Shown one piece after another: positions 16,262 through 25,014 of a stretch of 64,000 nucleotides of DNA. Under the pieces are notes generated by a model. It saw nothing but the letters and a program-made list of their open reading frames with translations, had not been told where the DNA came from and searched no databases. Within the stretch, counting starts at the first letter, position 1. Every line of letters starts with the position of its first letter. The stretch is from assembly GCF_002101585.1 (NCBI RefSeq), contig NZ_LQOT01000069.1, positions 291,875 to 355,874 on the forward strand, written 5' to 3'. A program made the translations under genes and the position numbers. The DNA comes from Mycolicibacter engbaekii. Its GTDB lineage: Bacteria; Actinomycetota; Actinomycetes; Mycobacteriales; Mycobacteriaceae.

Positions 16262-16562
16262 CACGCCTCCTAGATCCAACGGCGACCGGCAGGCGGTGGC
16301 TGCACCGTCCGTCGGGGTCATCCTCGCATGTCGCTGCCTGTATTAATGCGGCATTTTGGCGTGGGAGGCGGATGCGGGTATCGTAGGTCGACGGTGCGGC
16401 GTCCGCGTCGACTCTTGCGTGCCCAGTCTGAAGTTTTTGGTGTTGAGCCGAGAATTTCCTGTCACCGGCCCACGTTTTGCAGTCGTAGTCGATGCTGCGC
16501 CGCGACGGGCGCATGCACATGCGACGAAGAATAAGTCAGACACGGAGGATCGCCGGAGCGTA

Positions 16563-16784
16563 ATGGCCAAAAAAGACGGCGCAATCGAGGTCGAGGGTCG
16601 AGTGGTCGAACCCCTGCCCAATGCGATGTTTCGCATTGAGCTGGAGAACGGTCACAAGGTGCTCGCCCACATCAGCGGCAAGATGCGGCAGCACTACATC
16701 CGTATCCTGCCCGAAGACCGGGTAGTCGTGGAGTTGTCTCCCTATGACCTGTCCCGGGGTCGCATCGTCTACCGGTACAAGTAG
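16563..16784 (+). CDS. infA: Translation initiation factor IF-1
   Basis: A 73-residue OB-fold protein, full length for the family: [20 protein letters not shown], then [14 protein letters not shown] and RGRIVYRYK. It binds the ribosomal A site during initiation. It heads the infA-rpmJ-rpsM-rpsK-rpsD-rpoA-rplQ cluster. The 240 bp upstream (16322-16562) separate it from the divergent NfeD-like gene and must hold its promoter; I see no unambiguous -35/-10 there. Confidence 0.97.
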
Positions 16785-16839
16785 CTCCCGACGCCGTCGA
16801 AACACGTCAACCAGCGATGAGAACAGGACCAGAGCAGCC

Positions 16840-16953
16840 GTGAAGGTGAACCCCAGCGTCAAGCCGATCTGCGACAAGTGCAGGGTGATTCGTCGGCACG
16901 GCCGGGTCATGGTGATCTGCGCGGACCCGCGCCACAAGCAGCGTCAGGGCTAG
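16840..16953 (+). CDS. rpmJ: 50S ribosomal protein L36
   Basis: A 37-residue zinc-ribbon protein starting at GTG: VKVNPSVKPICDKCRVIRRHGRVMV ends in CADPRHKQRQG, giving the Cys3His zinc site (CxxC-x12-C-x4-H). This is the zinc-containing form of L36. It is 55 bp after infA and 203 bp before rpsM. Confidence 0.96.
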   Translation: MKVNPSVKPICDKCRVIRRHGRVMVICADPRHKQRQG

Positions 16954-17041
16954 CGGCCGAACGGCGCTCCCCAGCGACACGGATCATCAGCTCGGCGTTG
17001 CCGGGCATCAGTCACAACTGAATGCAGACCTCCCAGTACCA

Positions 17042-17062
17042 GTGAGCGGATAGGCCGCTCAC
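17042..17062 (+). other. Hairpin in the rpmJ-rpsM intergenic leader
   Basis: Perfect 8-bp stem GTGAGCGG / CCGCTCAC with a 5-base loop, followed by a second potential stem (CCCGG...CCGGG, about 17068-17085). The 203-bp gap between rpmJ and rpsM is unusually long for this operon and could be an internal leader used for ribosomal-protein feedback or RNA processing. Confidence 0.4.
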
Positions 17063-17156
17063 ACACGCCCGGATCGGAGGCCGGGCCCCGGAGCAGTCGG
17101 CCGGGAACGGGCTGGGATCACAACCTCCGTAACGAAGATGAAAGGGGCATGCCCCC

Positions 17157-17531
17157 ATGGCTCGACTTGTGGGCGTCGACCTGCCGCGCGATAAGCGCAT
17201 GGAGATCGCGCTGACCTACATTTACGGCATCGGCCGTACCCGTGCCGGCGAGATCCTGGCCGCGACCGGTATCGACAAGGACCAGCGCAGCAAGGACCTG
17301 ACCGACGACCAGCTCACCCAGTTGCGTGACTACATCGAGCGCAACCTGAAGGTGGAGGGCGACCTGCGCCGCGAGGTGCAGGCGGACATCCGTCGCAAGA
17401 TTGAGATCGGCTGCTACCAGGGCCTGCGGCACCGTCGCGGTCTGCCGGTGCGCGGCCAGCGGACCAAGACCAACGCGCGCACCCGTAAGGGCCCCAAGCG
17501 CACCATCGCCGGTAAGAAGAAGGCCAGGTAA
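17157..17531 (+). CDS. rpsM: 30S ribosomal protein S13
   Basis: A 124-residue S13: MARLVGVDLPRDKRMEIALTYIYGIG at the start, then the helix-hairpin segment, and the basic tail RGLPVRGQRTKTNARTRKGP. Full family length. It is in the ribosomal head and contacts the P-site tRNA. Start ATG follows GAAAGGGG. Five bases separate it from rpsK. Confidence 0.97.
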   Translation: MARLVGVDLPRDKRMEIALTYIYGIGRTRAGEILAATGIDKDQRSKDLTDDQLTQLRDYIERNLKVEGDLRREVQADIRRKIEIGCYQGLRHRRGLPVRGQRTKTNARTRKGPKRTIAGKKKAR

Positions 17532-17536
17532 TCGTC

Positions 17537-17947
17537 ATGCCACCGAAGAAAGCGACCGGCCCCAAGAAGGGTCAGAAGACCCGGCGGCGGGAAAAGAAGA
17601 ACATCCCGCACGGTGCCGCTCACATCAAGAGCACCTTCAACAACACGATCGTGACGATCACCGACCCGCAGGGCAACGTGATCGCGTGGGCGTCGTCGGG
17701 CCACGTGGGCTTCAAGGGCTCGCGCAAGTCCACGCCGTTCGCCGCGCAGCTGGCCGCCGAGAACGCCGCCCGCAAGGCTCAGGAGCACGGCGTGAAGAAG
17801 GTCGACGTCTTCGTCAAGGGCCCGGGTTCGGGCCGCGAGACCGCGATCCGCTCGCTGCAGGCCGCCGGCTTGGAGGTCGGCGCGATTTCCGACGTCACCC
17901 CGCAGCCGCACAACGGTTGCCGTCCGCCCAAGCGGCGTCGCGTCTAG
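17537..17947 (+). CDS. rpsK: 30S ribosomal protein S11
   Basis: A 136-residue S11 with the basic N-terminus typical of actinobacteria, then GAAHIKSTFNNTIVTITDPQGN and the C-terminal DVTPQPHNGCRPPKRRRV. It lies on the platform near the mRNA exit. Downstream rpsD follows after a strong GAGGAGGAG site. Confidence 0.97.
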   Translation: MPPKKATGPKKGQKTRRREKKNIPHGAAHIKSTFNNTIVTITDPQGNVIAWASSGHVGFKGSRKSTPFAAQLAAENAARKAQEHGVKKVDVFVKGPGSGRETAIRSLQAAGLEVGAISDVTPQPHNGCRPPKRRRV

Positions 17948-17971
17948 TCGGGTTCGAGGAGGAGAAACAAC

Positions 17972-18577
17972 ATGGCTCGTTACACCGGACCCGCCACCCG
18001 CAAGTCCCGCCGTCTGGGCGTCGACCTCATCGGCGGCGACCAGGCATTCGAGAAGCGGCCCTACCCGCCCGGCCAGCACGGTCGCGCGCGGATCAAGGAA
18101 AGCGAATACCGTCTGCAGCTGCAGGAGAAGCAGAAGGCGCGCTTCACCTACGGCGTGATGGAGAAGCAGTTCCGTCGCTACTACGAGGAAGCCGTCCGTC
18201 GGGGCGGCAAGACCGGCGAGGAGCTGCTGCGCATCCTGGAGAGCCGGCTGGACAACGTGGTTTACCGCGCCGGCCTGGCCCGTACCCGCCGGATGGCCCG
18301 CCAGCTGGTCAGCCACGGCCACTTCACCGTCAACGGTGTGAAGGTCGACGTGCCCAGCTACCAGGTGTCGCAGTACGACATCATCGACGTCAAGGACAAG
18401 TCGATCAACACCGTGCCGTTCCAGATCGCCCGCGAGCTCGCCGGCGACCGCCCGATCCCGGGCTGGCTGCAGGTGGTCGGGGAGCGTCAGCGCATCCTGG
18501 TCCACCAGCTGCCGGAGCGCGCCCAGATCGACGTGCCGCTCACCGAGCAGCTGATCGTCGAGTTCTACTCGAAGTAA
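17972..18577 (+). CDS. rpsD: 30S ribosomal protein S4
   Basis: A 201-residue S4: N-terminal RKSRRLGVDL, then EKQKARFTYGVMEKQFRRYYEEA and the S4 RNA-binding domain LESRLDNVVYRAGLARTRRMARQLVSHGHF. It is a primary 16S rRNA binder and, in other bacteria, the autogenous regulator of this operon. The N-terminal zinc cysteines of some S4 proteins are absent (the C-minus form). Confidence 0.97.
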   Translation: MARYTGPATRKSRRLGVDLIGGDQAFEKRPYPPGQHGRARIKESEYRLQLQEKQKARFTYGVMEKQFRRYYEEAVRRGGKTGEELLRILESRLDNVVYRAGLARTRRMARQLVSHGHFTVNGVKVDVPSYQVSQYDIIDVKDKSINTVPFQIARELAGDRPIPGWLQVVGERQRILVHQLPERAQIDVPLTEQLIVEFYSK

Positions 18578-18648
18578 TCGGCTCGGGGTCCGACCCCGAG
18601 TAGCCCCCACCGGCATCAAATAGCGGGTGCCAGAAGGAGAAGAACACC

Positions 18649-19692
18649 ATGCTGATCTCGCAGCGTCCGACCCTGTCCGAAGAGGTTGTGGCCGAGAACC
18701 GGTCTCAGTTCGTCATCGAACCCCTCGAGCCCGGCTTCGGCTACACCCTGGGTAACTCGCTTCGGCGCACCCTGCTGTCGTCGATCCCCGGCGCGGCCGT
18801 CACCAGCATCCGCATCGACGGCGTGCTGCACGAGTTCACCACCGTGCCCGGCGTGAAGGAAGATGTCACCGACATCATCTTGAACCTCAAGGGCCTGGTC
18901 GTGTCCTCCGAGGAGGACGAGCCCGTCACCATGTACCTGCGCAAGCAGGGCCCCGGTGTGGTCACCGCCGGTGACATCGTGCCGCCGGCCGGCGTGACGG
19001 TGCACAACCCCGACATGCACATCGCCACGCTCAACGACAAGGGCAAGCTCGAGGTGGAGCTGATCGTCGAGCGCGGTCGCGGTTACGTCCCGGCCGTGCA
19101 GAACAAGGTGTCCGGCGCCGAGATCGGCCGGATCCCGGTCGACTCGATCTACTCGCCGGTCCTCAAGGTGACCTACAAGGTGGAGGCCACCCGCGTCGAG
19201 CAGCGCACCGACTTCGACAAGCTGGTGCTCGACGTCGAGACCAAGAACTCGATCAGCCCGCGGGACGCGCTGGCCTCGGCCGGCAAGACCCTGGTCGAGC
19301 TGTTCGGTCTGGCGCGCGAACTCAACGTGGAGGCCGAGGGCATCGAGATCGGCCCGTCGCCGGCCGAAGCCGACCACATCGCGTCGTTCGCCCTGCCGAT
19401 CGACGACCTGGACCTGACCGTGCGGTCCTACAACTGCCTCAAGCGCGAAGGTGTGCACACGGTCGGGGAGCTGGTCGCCCGCACCGAGTCCGACCTGCTC
19501 GACATCCGCAACTTCGGCCAGAAGTCCATCGACGAGGTCAAGGTCAAGCTGCACCAGCTCGGCCTGTCGCTCAAGGACAGCCCGGCCAGCTTCGACCCGT
19601 CGCAGGTTGCCGGGTACGACGCTGCCACCGGCACCTGGTCGGCTGACACCGGTTACGACGAGCAGGACTACGCCGAAACCGAACAGCTGTAA
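18649..19692 (+). CDS. rpoA: DNA-directed RNA polymerase subunit alpha
   Basis: A 347-residue alpha subunit. The N-terminal dimerisation domain (about 1-230) has PLEPGFGYTLGNSLRRTLLSS and the C-terminal DNA-binding domain (about 250-315) has LDLTVRSYNCLKREGVHTVGELV and DIRNFGQKSIDEVK. An acidic, aromatic tail (TWSADTGYDEQDYAETEQL) closes it, as in other mycobacteria. Good site (GAAGGAGAAG) before ATG. Confidence 0.98.
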   Translation: MLISQRPTLSEEVVAENRSQFVIEPLEPGFGYTLGNSLRRTLLSSIPGAAVTSIRIDGVLHEFTTVPGVKEDVTDIILNLKGLVVSSEEDEPVTMYLRKQGPGVVTAGDIVPPAGVTVHNPDMHIATLNDKGKLEVELIVERGRGYVPAVQNKVSGAEIGRIPVDSIYSPVLKVTYKVEATRVEQRTDFDKLVLDVETKNSISPRDALASAGKTLVELFGLARELNVEAEGIEIGPSPAEADHIASFALPIDDLDLTVRSYNCLKREGVHTVGELVARTESDLLDIRNFGQKSIDEVKVKLHQLGLSLKDSPASFDPSQVAGYDAATGTWSADTGYDEQDYAETEQL

Positions 19693-19751
19693 AGAATTTC
19701 CGTCCCGGCCCTACCTGATACGGGGGTCGGCCCCATTTAGGAGAAGACCCC

Positions 19752-20315
19752 ATGCCCAAGCCCACCAAGGGTGCCCGCTTCGGCGGCTCGTCCTCGCACC
19801 AGAAGGCGTTGCTGGCCAACCTGGCCACCTCGCTGTTCACCCACGGCCGGATCAAGACGACCGAGCCGAAGGCGCGGGCATTGCGGCCGTACGCCGAGAA
19901 GCTGATCACGCACGCCAAGAAGGGCACGCTGCACAACCGGCGTGAGGTGCTCAAGAAGATCCGCGACAAGGACGTGGTGCACTCGCTGTTCGCCGAGATC
20001 GCTCCGCACTTCGCGGACCGCAACGGTGGCTACACCCGCATCATCAAGGTCGAGCCGCGTCAGGGCGACAACGCCCCGATGGCCGTGATCGAGCTGGTTC
20101 GGGAGAAGACCGTGACGTCGGAGGCCGACCGCGCCCGCCGGGCCGCGGCCAAGGCGGAGAAGGCTGCCAAGGCAGAGAAGGCCGAGAAGCCCGCCAAGGC
20201 CGAAGCCGAGGAGAAGGTCGAAGAGCCGGCCGCCGAGGCGACCGAGGCCGAAGCCACCGAGGCTGCTGAGGCCACCGAGGCCACCGATGCGGCCGAGGGT
20301 ACCGACGAATCCTGA
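19752..20315 (+). CDS. rplQ: 50S ribosomal protein L17 with Ala/Glu/Lys-rich tail
   Basis: The first ~120 residues are L17 (MPKPTKGARFGGSSSHQKALLANLATSLF, TTEPKARALRPYAEKLITHAK). Residues ~125-187 form a low-complexity tail of AKAEKAEK and EATEAEATEA repeats, longer than in E. coli L17 but usual for mycobacteria. The last 29 bases overlap truA. Confidence 0.95.
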   Translation: MPKPTKGARFGGSSSHQKALLANLATSLFTHGRIKTTEPKARALRPYAEKLITHAKKGTLHNRREVLKKIRDKDVVHSLFAEIAPHFADRNGGYTRIIKVEPRQGDNAPMAVIELVREKTVTSEADRARRAAAKAEKAAKAEKAEKPAKAEAEEKVEEPAAEATEAEATEAAEATEATDAAEGTDES

Positions 20316-21162
20316 CGATTCGGCCGAAGTCGTCCGGCTTCGGCTCGACATCGCCTACGACGGCACCGATTTCGCCGGATGGGCGGTTCAGGCGGGCCAG
20401 CGCACGGTCGCCGGGGTACTCGATGAGGCCCTGACGACCGTGTTCCGCACTCCGGTGCGGTTGTTCGCGGCCGGACGCACCGACACCGGTGTGCACGCCA
20501 CCGGGCAGGTGGCCCACCTCGACATCCCGACTGCGGCGCTGCCGCACGCGTATTCGCGGACCCGCCGTGATGGTGAACCGGAGTTCTTGGCCCTGACACG
20601 GCGATTGGCGCGTTTCCTGCCGATCGACGTGCGGGTGCTGCGAGTGCAACGCACCGTTGCCGATTTCGACGCCCGGTTCTCGGCGCTGCGGCGTCACTAT
20701 GCCTACCGGCTGTCGACCGCACCCTACGGGGTGGTGCCGCAACAGGCCCGCTACATCACCGCGTGGTCGCGTCCGCTGGACGTCGAGGCGATGGTGCAGG
20801 CTTCCCGAGCTCTGGTGGGGCTCCACGACTTCGCCGCGTTCTGTCGCCATCGCGAGGGTGCCACCACCATCCGGGACCTGCAGCGTCTGGACTGGGTGCG
20901 CGAGGGGGATCTGGTGACCGCGCATGTCAGTGCCGACGCGTTCTGCTGGTCGATGGTGCGGTCCCTGGTCGGGGCGGTGCTGGCGGTCGGTGAGCACCGC
21001 CGCGACCCCGCGTGGTGCGCCGGACTGCTGAATGCGCAACGCCGCTCCAGCGACTTCACCGCCGCGCCGGCGCGGGGGCTGACGCTGGTCGGCGTCGACT
21101 ACCCGCCCGACGACCAGCTGGGAGCCCGCACCGTCATCACCCGGGACCTACGGACCCGTTGA
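20287..21162 (+). CDS. truA: tRNA pseudouridine(38-40) synthase
   Basis: A 291-residue TruA: LDIAYDGTDFAGWA, the catalytic Asp in GRTDTGVHATGQ, and HDFAAFCRHREG, VSADAFCWSMVRSLVG. It modifies uridines 38-40 of the tRNA anticodon arm. The only usable start before the first conserved strand is the ATG at 20287, 29 bases inside rplQ, implying translational coupling. It converges with a cutinase gene three bases after the stop. Confidence 0.93.
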   Translation: MRPRVPTNPDDSAEVVRLRLDIAYDGTDFAGWAVQAGQRTVAGVLDEALTTVFRTPVRLFAAGRTDTGVHATGQVAHLDIPTAALPHAYSRTRRDGEPEFLALTRRLARFLPIDVRVLRVQRTVADFDARFSALRRHYAYRLSTAPYGVVPQQARYITAWSRPLDVEAMVQASRALVGLHDFAAFCRHREGATTIRDLQRLDWVREGDLVTAHVSADAFCWSMVRSLVGAVLAVGEHRRDPAWCAGLLNAQRRSSDFTAAPARGLTLVGVDYPPDDQLGARTVITRDLRTR

Positions 21163-21165
21163 ACG

Positions 21166-21801
21166 TCACAGCAGACCGGCGACGAACGAAGCCGCCTGGG
21201 TGGTCATGGAGGGCGTGTAGCCCGAATGCGCGGCGAAATTGCGGCCGGGGGAGCAGACCGGATCGCCGTCGGTGCACAGATCGATGGTCTTGAACCCGTA
21301 CACCGGGCTGTTGGTCAGCGGTTGCCCGATCTTGTTCGAGGGATTGCCGAACACGGCGACGGCCGCGACGTGCTCGGCGGCCTCGGGCGGCAATGGCGAG
21401 GTGAAACCGAAACCGGGCACCGGTGCCGCGGCCACGATGTCGATGATCGCGGCGCCCTGCGAGTAGCCGCCGAGCACCAGGCGGGTGTTGGGGCAGTTTT
21501 GCACCATCCACATCACGTGCGCGCTGGCATCGTTGGCGCCGTCGGCGGCACGGCCGAAGTCATAGCTGGCCGGATAGTTCACCGCGTAGGCGCCGACCGA
21601 TCGGCCGGTCCGGCTCCGCAGCGCGCTCACCAGGCCTTCGCCGACCCGGCCCAGGCCCGGCGGTTCGTTGGTTCCGCGGGCGAAGACCACCTCGATATCG
21701 GGACAGCCGTCGGCCGCGGCCTCCGGCAGGGTCGACGCGGTGGGGTCCAACAGCAGCGCTGCCACGGCAGCACCCGAGGCCAGGATGCGCAGTTCCTTCA
21801 T
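21166..21801 (-). CDS. Secreted cutinase-family esterase (first copy)
   Basis: A 211-residue exported alpha/beta hydrolase. The N-terminal ~31 residues form a signal peptide ending near PEAAADG. The catalytic serine is in GYSQG, the Asp in DLCTDGDPVC and the His in AHSGY; paired cysteines fit the cutinase disulfides. The family hydrolyses esters, lipids or mycolate esters. It corresponds in position to the Rv3451/Rv3452 pair of M. tuberculosis. A TACTAT box (complement of 21810-21815) lies eight bases before the ATG. Confidence 0.9.
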   Translation of the reverse strand: MKELRILASGAAVAALLLDPTASTLPEAAADGCPDIEVVFARGTNEPPGLGRVGEGLVSALRSRTGRSVGAYAVNYPASYDFGRAADGANDASAHVMWMVQNCPNTRLVLGGYSQGAAIIDIVAAAPVPGFGFTSPLPPEAAEHVAAVAVFGNPSNKIGQPLTNSPVYGFKTIDLCTDGDPVCSPGRNFAAHSGYTPSMTTQAASFVAGLL

Positions 21802-21860
21802 GGTGGGCGATAGTAGCGAAAATAAGCCTTGATGAACTAACTAAACTGGCGTGGGCCCGG

Positions 21861-22556
21861 TCACGGTGCCAGCGCCGACACCGGCCCCGCGGCCCGCAGC
21901 CGTCCGGCGATGAAGTTGGCCGCCTGGCTGGTCAGGGCAGGAATGTAGCCGTCGGTGTGATCGGTCCACTCGTTGCCGGGTCCGTCATGGCAGATCGGAT
22001 CGCCCGGATTGCACAGGTCGAGCGCCTTGGCGCCGAACAGGGCGCTCTGCACGCTGATCGGACCGCCGGCCCGGATCGCGGGGTTACCGAACGTGGTGAC
22101 CGCCACCACCTGGTTGGCGTATTCGGCGGGCAGCTGGTTGCCCCAGCTGATGCCGCCGACCCGCGTGCCGGTGACGATGTCGATCACCGAGGCGCCCTGG
22201 GAGTAGCCGCCCAGCACCAGCTGCGTGTTGGGACACACGTTCGCGGCGTCTTTGACCCGCCGGATCACGTCGTTGGCTCCATCTCCGCCGCCCAGCTGCA
22301 GTCGGCCCGCGGGGTAGTTGACCCCGTACTCGTCGACTCTCTTGGAGGTCTGCTGACGCAGCGAGTCGATGAGGGCCCGGCCCACCCGTCCCACGCCCGG
22401 CGGCTCGCTGGTACCGCGGGCGAAGATGACCTCGACGTCCGGGCAGTCGTAGGCGGTGGCACTCGGAGCCATGCCGGGTGCCGCCGCCGGCAGGGCCAAT
22501 AGTGCGCCAGCCATCAGGACCGCGGAAAAAATGCTGTTCAACGGAGCAAAACGCAT
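21861..22556 (-). CDS. Secreted cutinase-family esterase (second copy)
   Basis: A 231-residue paralogue of the neighbouring cutinase. Signal peptide RFAPLNSIFSAVLMAGALLALPAA, mature start near AYDCPDVEVIFARGTSEPPG, serine in GYSQGASV, Asp in DLCNPGDPICHDG, His in DHTDGYIP. The ATG ending at 22556 is selected; the frame runs further upstream but through divergent, non-conserved sequence. The two cutinases are a tandem duplication on the same strand. Confidence 0.9.
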   Translation of the reverse strand: MRFAPLNSIFSAVLMAGALLALPAAAPGMAPSATAYDCPDVEVIFARGTSEPPGVGRVGRALIDSLRQQTSKRVDEYGVNYPAGRLQLGGGDGANDVIRRVKDAANVCPNTQLVLGGYSQGASVIDIVTGTRVGGISWGNQLPAEYANQVVAVTTFGNPAIRAGGPISVQSALFGAKALDLCNPGDPICHDGPGNEWTDHTDGYIPALTSQAANFIAGRLRAAGPVSALAP

Positions 22557-22672
22557 ACCCGAGATGGTACCCAAGCCGAAATTCGATACCGACCGGTCTG
22601 TGGAAAGCCGTGCACCGTCGCACCGGTCTTGCCGATAGTCTCGCCGCACAGACCACGGGGACGGGTGGCGCG

Positions 22673-23767
22673 ATGGCGGGATCGGGGACGCAGCTCGAGC
22701 TGAGCGCCCACCGCTTCACCGCCCGCCGGCTGGCAGGGGCGCTCTCCCGCGGCCAGGTGACCGGTGACCCCGCCCCCGGGCGGGTCGCGCTGGGCCTGAG
22801 CTGGCTGCTCAGTGCGGCGGTCGCCGCGGGGGCGGTGGTGCTGGCCGTCGTGCGGCCGCAGCCGGCGCTGGGCGACGAACCCATTGTCCTGGACCGGGCC
22901 AGCGGGGCACTGTATGTCCGCGTCGCCGACGTGCTGCATCCGGTGTACAACCTCGCGTCGGCGCGGTTGATCGCCGGTACCGCCGACCCGCTACCGGTGG
23001 ACGGCGCGGTGATCCGCCGCGCCCGGCGGGGCCCGCCGCTGGGCATTCCCGGTGCTCCCGGCGTCCTCGGGGCGGCGACGCCGGCCGCGCAGACCTGGTC
23101 GCTGTGTGACGACACCACCGGGACCACGCTCATCGTCGGCCGGGCCCCACGACAATCGGCCGGGGTCACGGCGCAGGAGGCGGTGCCGGTGGACTCCGAG
23201 TCCGGGGCCCGCTACCTGCTGGTCGACGGACGGCGGATCGCCGTCGATCCCGCTGACCCGGTGCTGGCCGCCGCGGTGTCGCGGCGTGTATCGGCGCTGC
23301 TGCTCAACGCGATCCCCGAAGCCCCCGCTGCCTCGCCGGTCGACCCCCGCCGGCTGCGGATCGCCCCGGCGACGCTGTGCGCGCACTGGCGCCCCGAGGC
23401 CCCGGACGCGATCACCTTGTCCACCGGGGCGGTCCTGTCCACCGGGGAGACCCCGACGGCACTGGCGCAGGCGGACGGGCCCGGGCCTGCCCTGGATGCG
23501 GTCTACCTGCCGCCGGGACACACGCCCTACGTCCGCGCGATCGATACCGCCGGCCACACCGTGGGTTCCGGCTATCTGATCGCCGACACCGGGGTGCGGT
23601 TCGCCGTCGCCGACGACGATGCGGCGCGCAGCCTGGGGTTTCCGGGCCGTGCGGCCGGGGTGCCGTGGCCACTGCTGGCCGGGCTGCCGGCCGGTCCCCG
23701 GCTCAGCCGGGAGCAGGCGCTGCGGCCCCGCGACGTGCCCTCCGGCGAGCCGCCAGCCGCGCGGTGA
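22673..23767 (+). CDS. eccB4: ESX-4 type VII secretion protein EccB4, internally shortened
   Basis: A 364-residue EccB. An N-terminal cytoplasmic helix (LSAHRFTARRLAGALSRG) is followed by one membrane segment (about 43-63) and the periplasmic repeats GALYVRVADVLHPVYNLASARLIAGT, the first cysteine Cys145, LLNAIPEAP (210-218), the second cysteine Cys236 and LAQADGPGPALDAVYLPPG. Family members are usually 470-510 residues; here only 24 residues lie between LLNAIPE and Cys236, so about 100 residues of the central domain are absent. The frame is intact. The 3' end overlaps the convergent mycP4 by 65 bases. Confidence 0.9.
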   Translation: MAGSGTQLELSAHRFTARRLAGALSRGQVTGDPAPGRVALGLSWLLSAAVAAGAVVLAVVRPQPALGDEPIVLDRASGALYVRVADVLHPVYNLASARLIAGTADPLPVDGAVIRRARRGPPLGIPGAPGVLGAATPAAQTWSLCDDTTGTTLIVGRAPRQSAGVTAQEAVPVDSESGARYLLVDGRRIAVDPADPVLAAAVSRRVSALLLNAIPEAPAASPVDPRRLRIAPATLCAHWRPEAPDAITLSTGAVLSTGETPTALAQADGPGPALDAVYLPPGHTPYVRAIDTAGHTVGSGYLIADTGVRFAVADDDAARSLGFPGRAAGVPWPLLAGLPAGPRLSREQALRPRDVPSGEPPAAR

Positions 23768-25010
23768 CGGCCACCAGCAGTGATGCCAGCAGCAGCGCGG
23801 TGCCGGCGACGGTGGTGCCCCACCCGGCGGCCCCCGAGGCGGGTTCGGGGGGCAGCATCACGGCGGGCTCCTGCGCCGGCGCCGGGCCACCCTGCTCGCG
23901 GGTGGCGGCCGGTTCGAAGGTGAGCGCGGCCAGCGGGTCCACCACGCCGGCGCCGACGTAGTCGTCGCGCCCGCCCGGTGGCGGGTGGGCGGTGGCCGTG
24001 ATCCGGTCCATCACCTGGCGCGGCGTCCACTGCGGGAACCGCGCGCGGACCAGCGCAGCCAGACCGCTGACCACCGGCGCGGCAAAGCTGGTGCCACGCA
24101 GCGCCGAACCGTCGAGACTGTCGGCCATCGCATCGGCGACGGTGCTCAACGAGAGCACCGACTCGCCCGGGGCTGCCACGTCGACCCAGGGGCCGGGTGC
24201 GGTGAAGGCCGACGCGGAGCCGGCGCCGTCCACCGAGCCGACGGTCAGCACGTAGTCGTCGTACCAGGCCGGGGTGACGATCATGGGCTCCTCGCCGCCG
24301 CACCCCTCGTCGGTGTTGCCCGCCGCGGCGACGACCACGGTGTTCTTCACCTCGACCGCATAGGCCAACGCGGCTCCCAGCGCGCGGTCGTCGAGGCCGG
24401 AGCTCGCGGGCCGGCAGGCCACCGTGGAGATGTTTATGACCGATGCCCCCAGGTCGGCCGCCATGCGCACCGCCCGAGCCAGCGTGTCGACGTCGCCGAC
24501 GCCGGGGGCACCGCCGACGGCGCTGAATCTGGTGCTGGACTGGCGGATGGCGATCACGGTGGCCAGCGGCGCCACCCCGGCGAACCGGTCAGCCGCGGGA
24601 TCGGGTGCGGCCGCGATGATTCCGGCGACCAGCGTGCCGTGCCCGTCGCAGTCGCGGGTGCCGTCGCCGGTGGACACGTAGTCACCGCCGCCGACCAGGC
24701 CGGGCAGGCGCCGGTGTGTCGCCACCCCGGTGTCGATCACCGCAACCCGCTGGCCGGCCCCGCGAGTGAGCGCCCACGCGGCGCTCAGGTCCAGTTCGTC
24801 GAGCTGGGTCCTCAGCCCGCCCGGGCCCAGCGACGGCACGGTGCACACGTCACGCTGCACGGTGGGGCGGAGCGGCGCGGCCGGCGCCGGCGGGGGCAGT
24901 CGGGTGCCGTCGACCGGGGGCGGTGCCACCGCGTTCGCCGGCGGCGCCCACGGTGGCGTTGCTGCCAGCAGGGCGGCCGCGGCCAGTCGAGCGATCCGCC
25001 GGCGCCGCAC
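23703..25010 (-). CDS. mycP4: ESX-4 mycosin (membrane-anchored subtilisin-like protease) MycP4
   Basis: A 435-residue mycosin. A signal peptide (about 1-27) is followed by the catalytic Asp93 (VAVIDTG), His124 (DCDGHGT) and the serine in RGTSFAAP near residue 300, then a Pro-rich stretch and a C-terminal membrane anchor (GTTVAGTALLLASLLVAVTARLAARRRARRG). The mycosin is part of the periplasmic face of the ESX machine. GTG start four bases after the eccD4 stop. The 3' end overlaps eccB4. Confidence 0.93.
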   Translation of the reverse strand: MRRRRIARLAAAALLAATPPWAPPANAVAPPPVDGTRLPPPAPAAPLRPTVQRDVCTVPSLGPGGLRTQLDELDLSAAWALTRGAGQRVAVIDTGVATHRRLPGLVGGGDYVSTGDGTRDCDGHGTLVAGIIAAAPDPAADRFAGVAPLATVIAIRQSSTRFSAVGGAPGVGDVDTLARAVRMAADLGASVINISTVACRPASSGLDDRALGAALAYAVEVKNTVVVAAAGNTDEGCGGEEPMIVTPAWYDDYVLTVGSVDGAGSASAFTAPGPWVDVAAPGESVLSLSTVADAMADSLDGSALRGTSFAAPVVSGLAALVRARFPQWTPRQVMDRITATAHPPPGGRDDYVGAGVVDPLAALTFEPAATREQGGPAPAQEPAVMLPPEPASGAAGWGTTVAGTALLLASLLVAVTARLAARRRARRGAAAPAPG

Positions 25011-25014
25011 GGCT

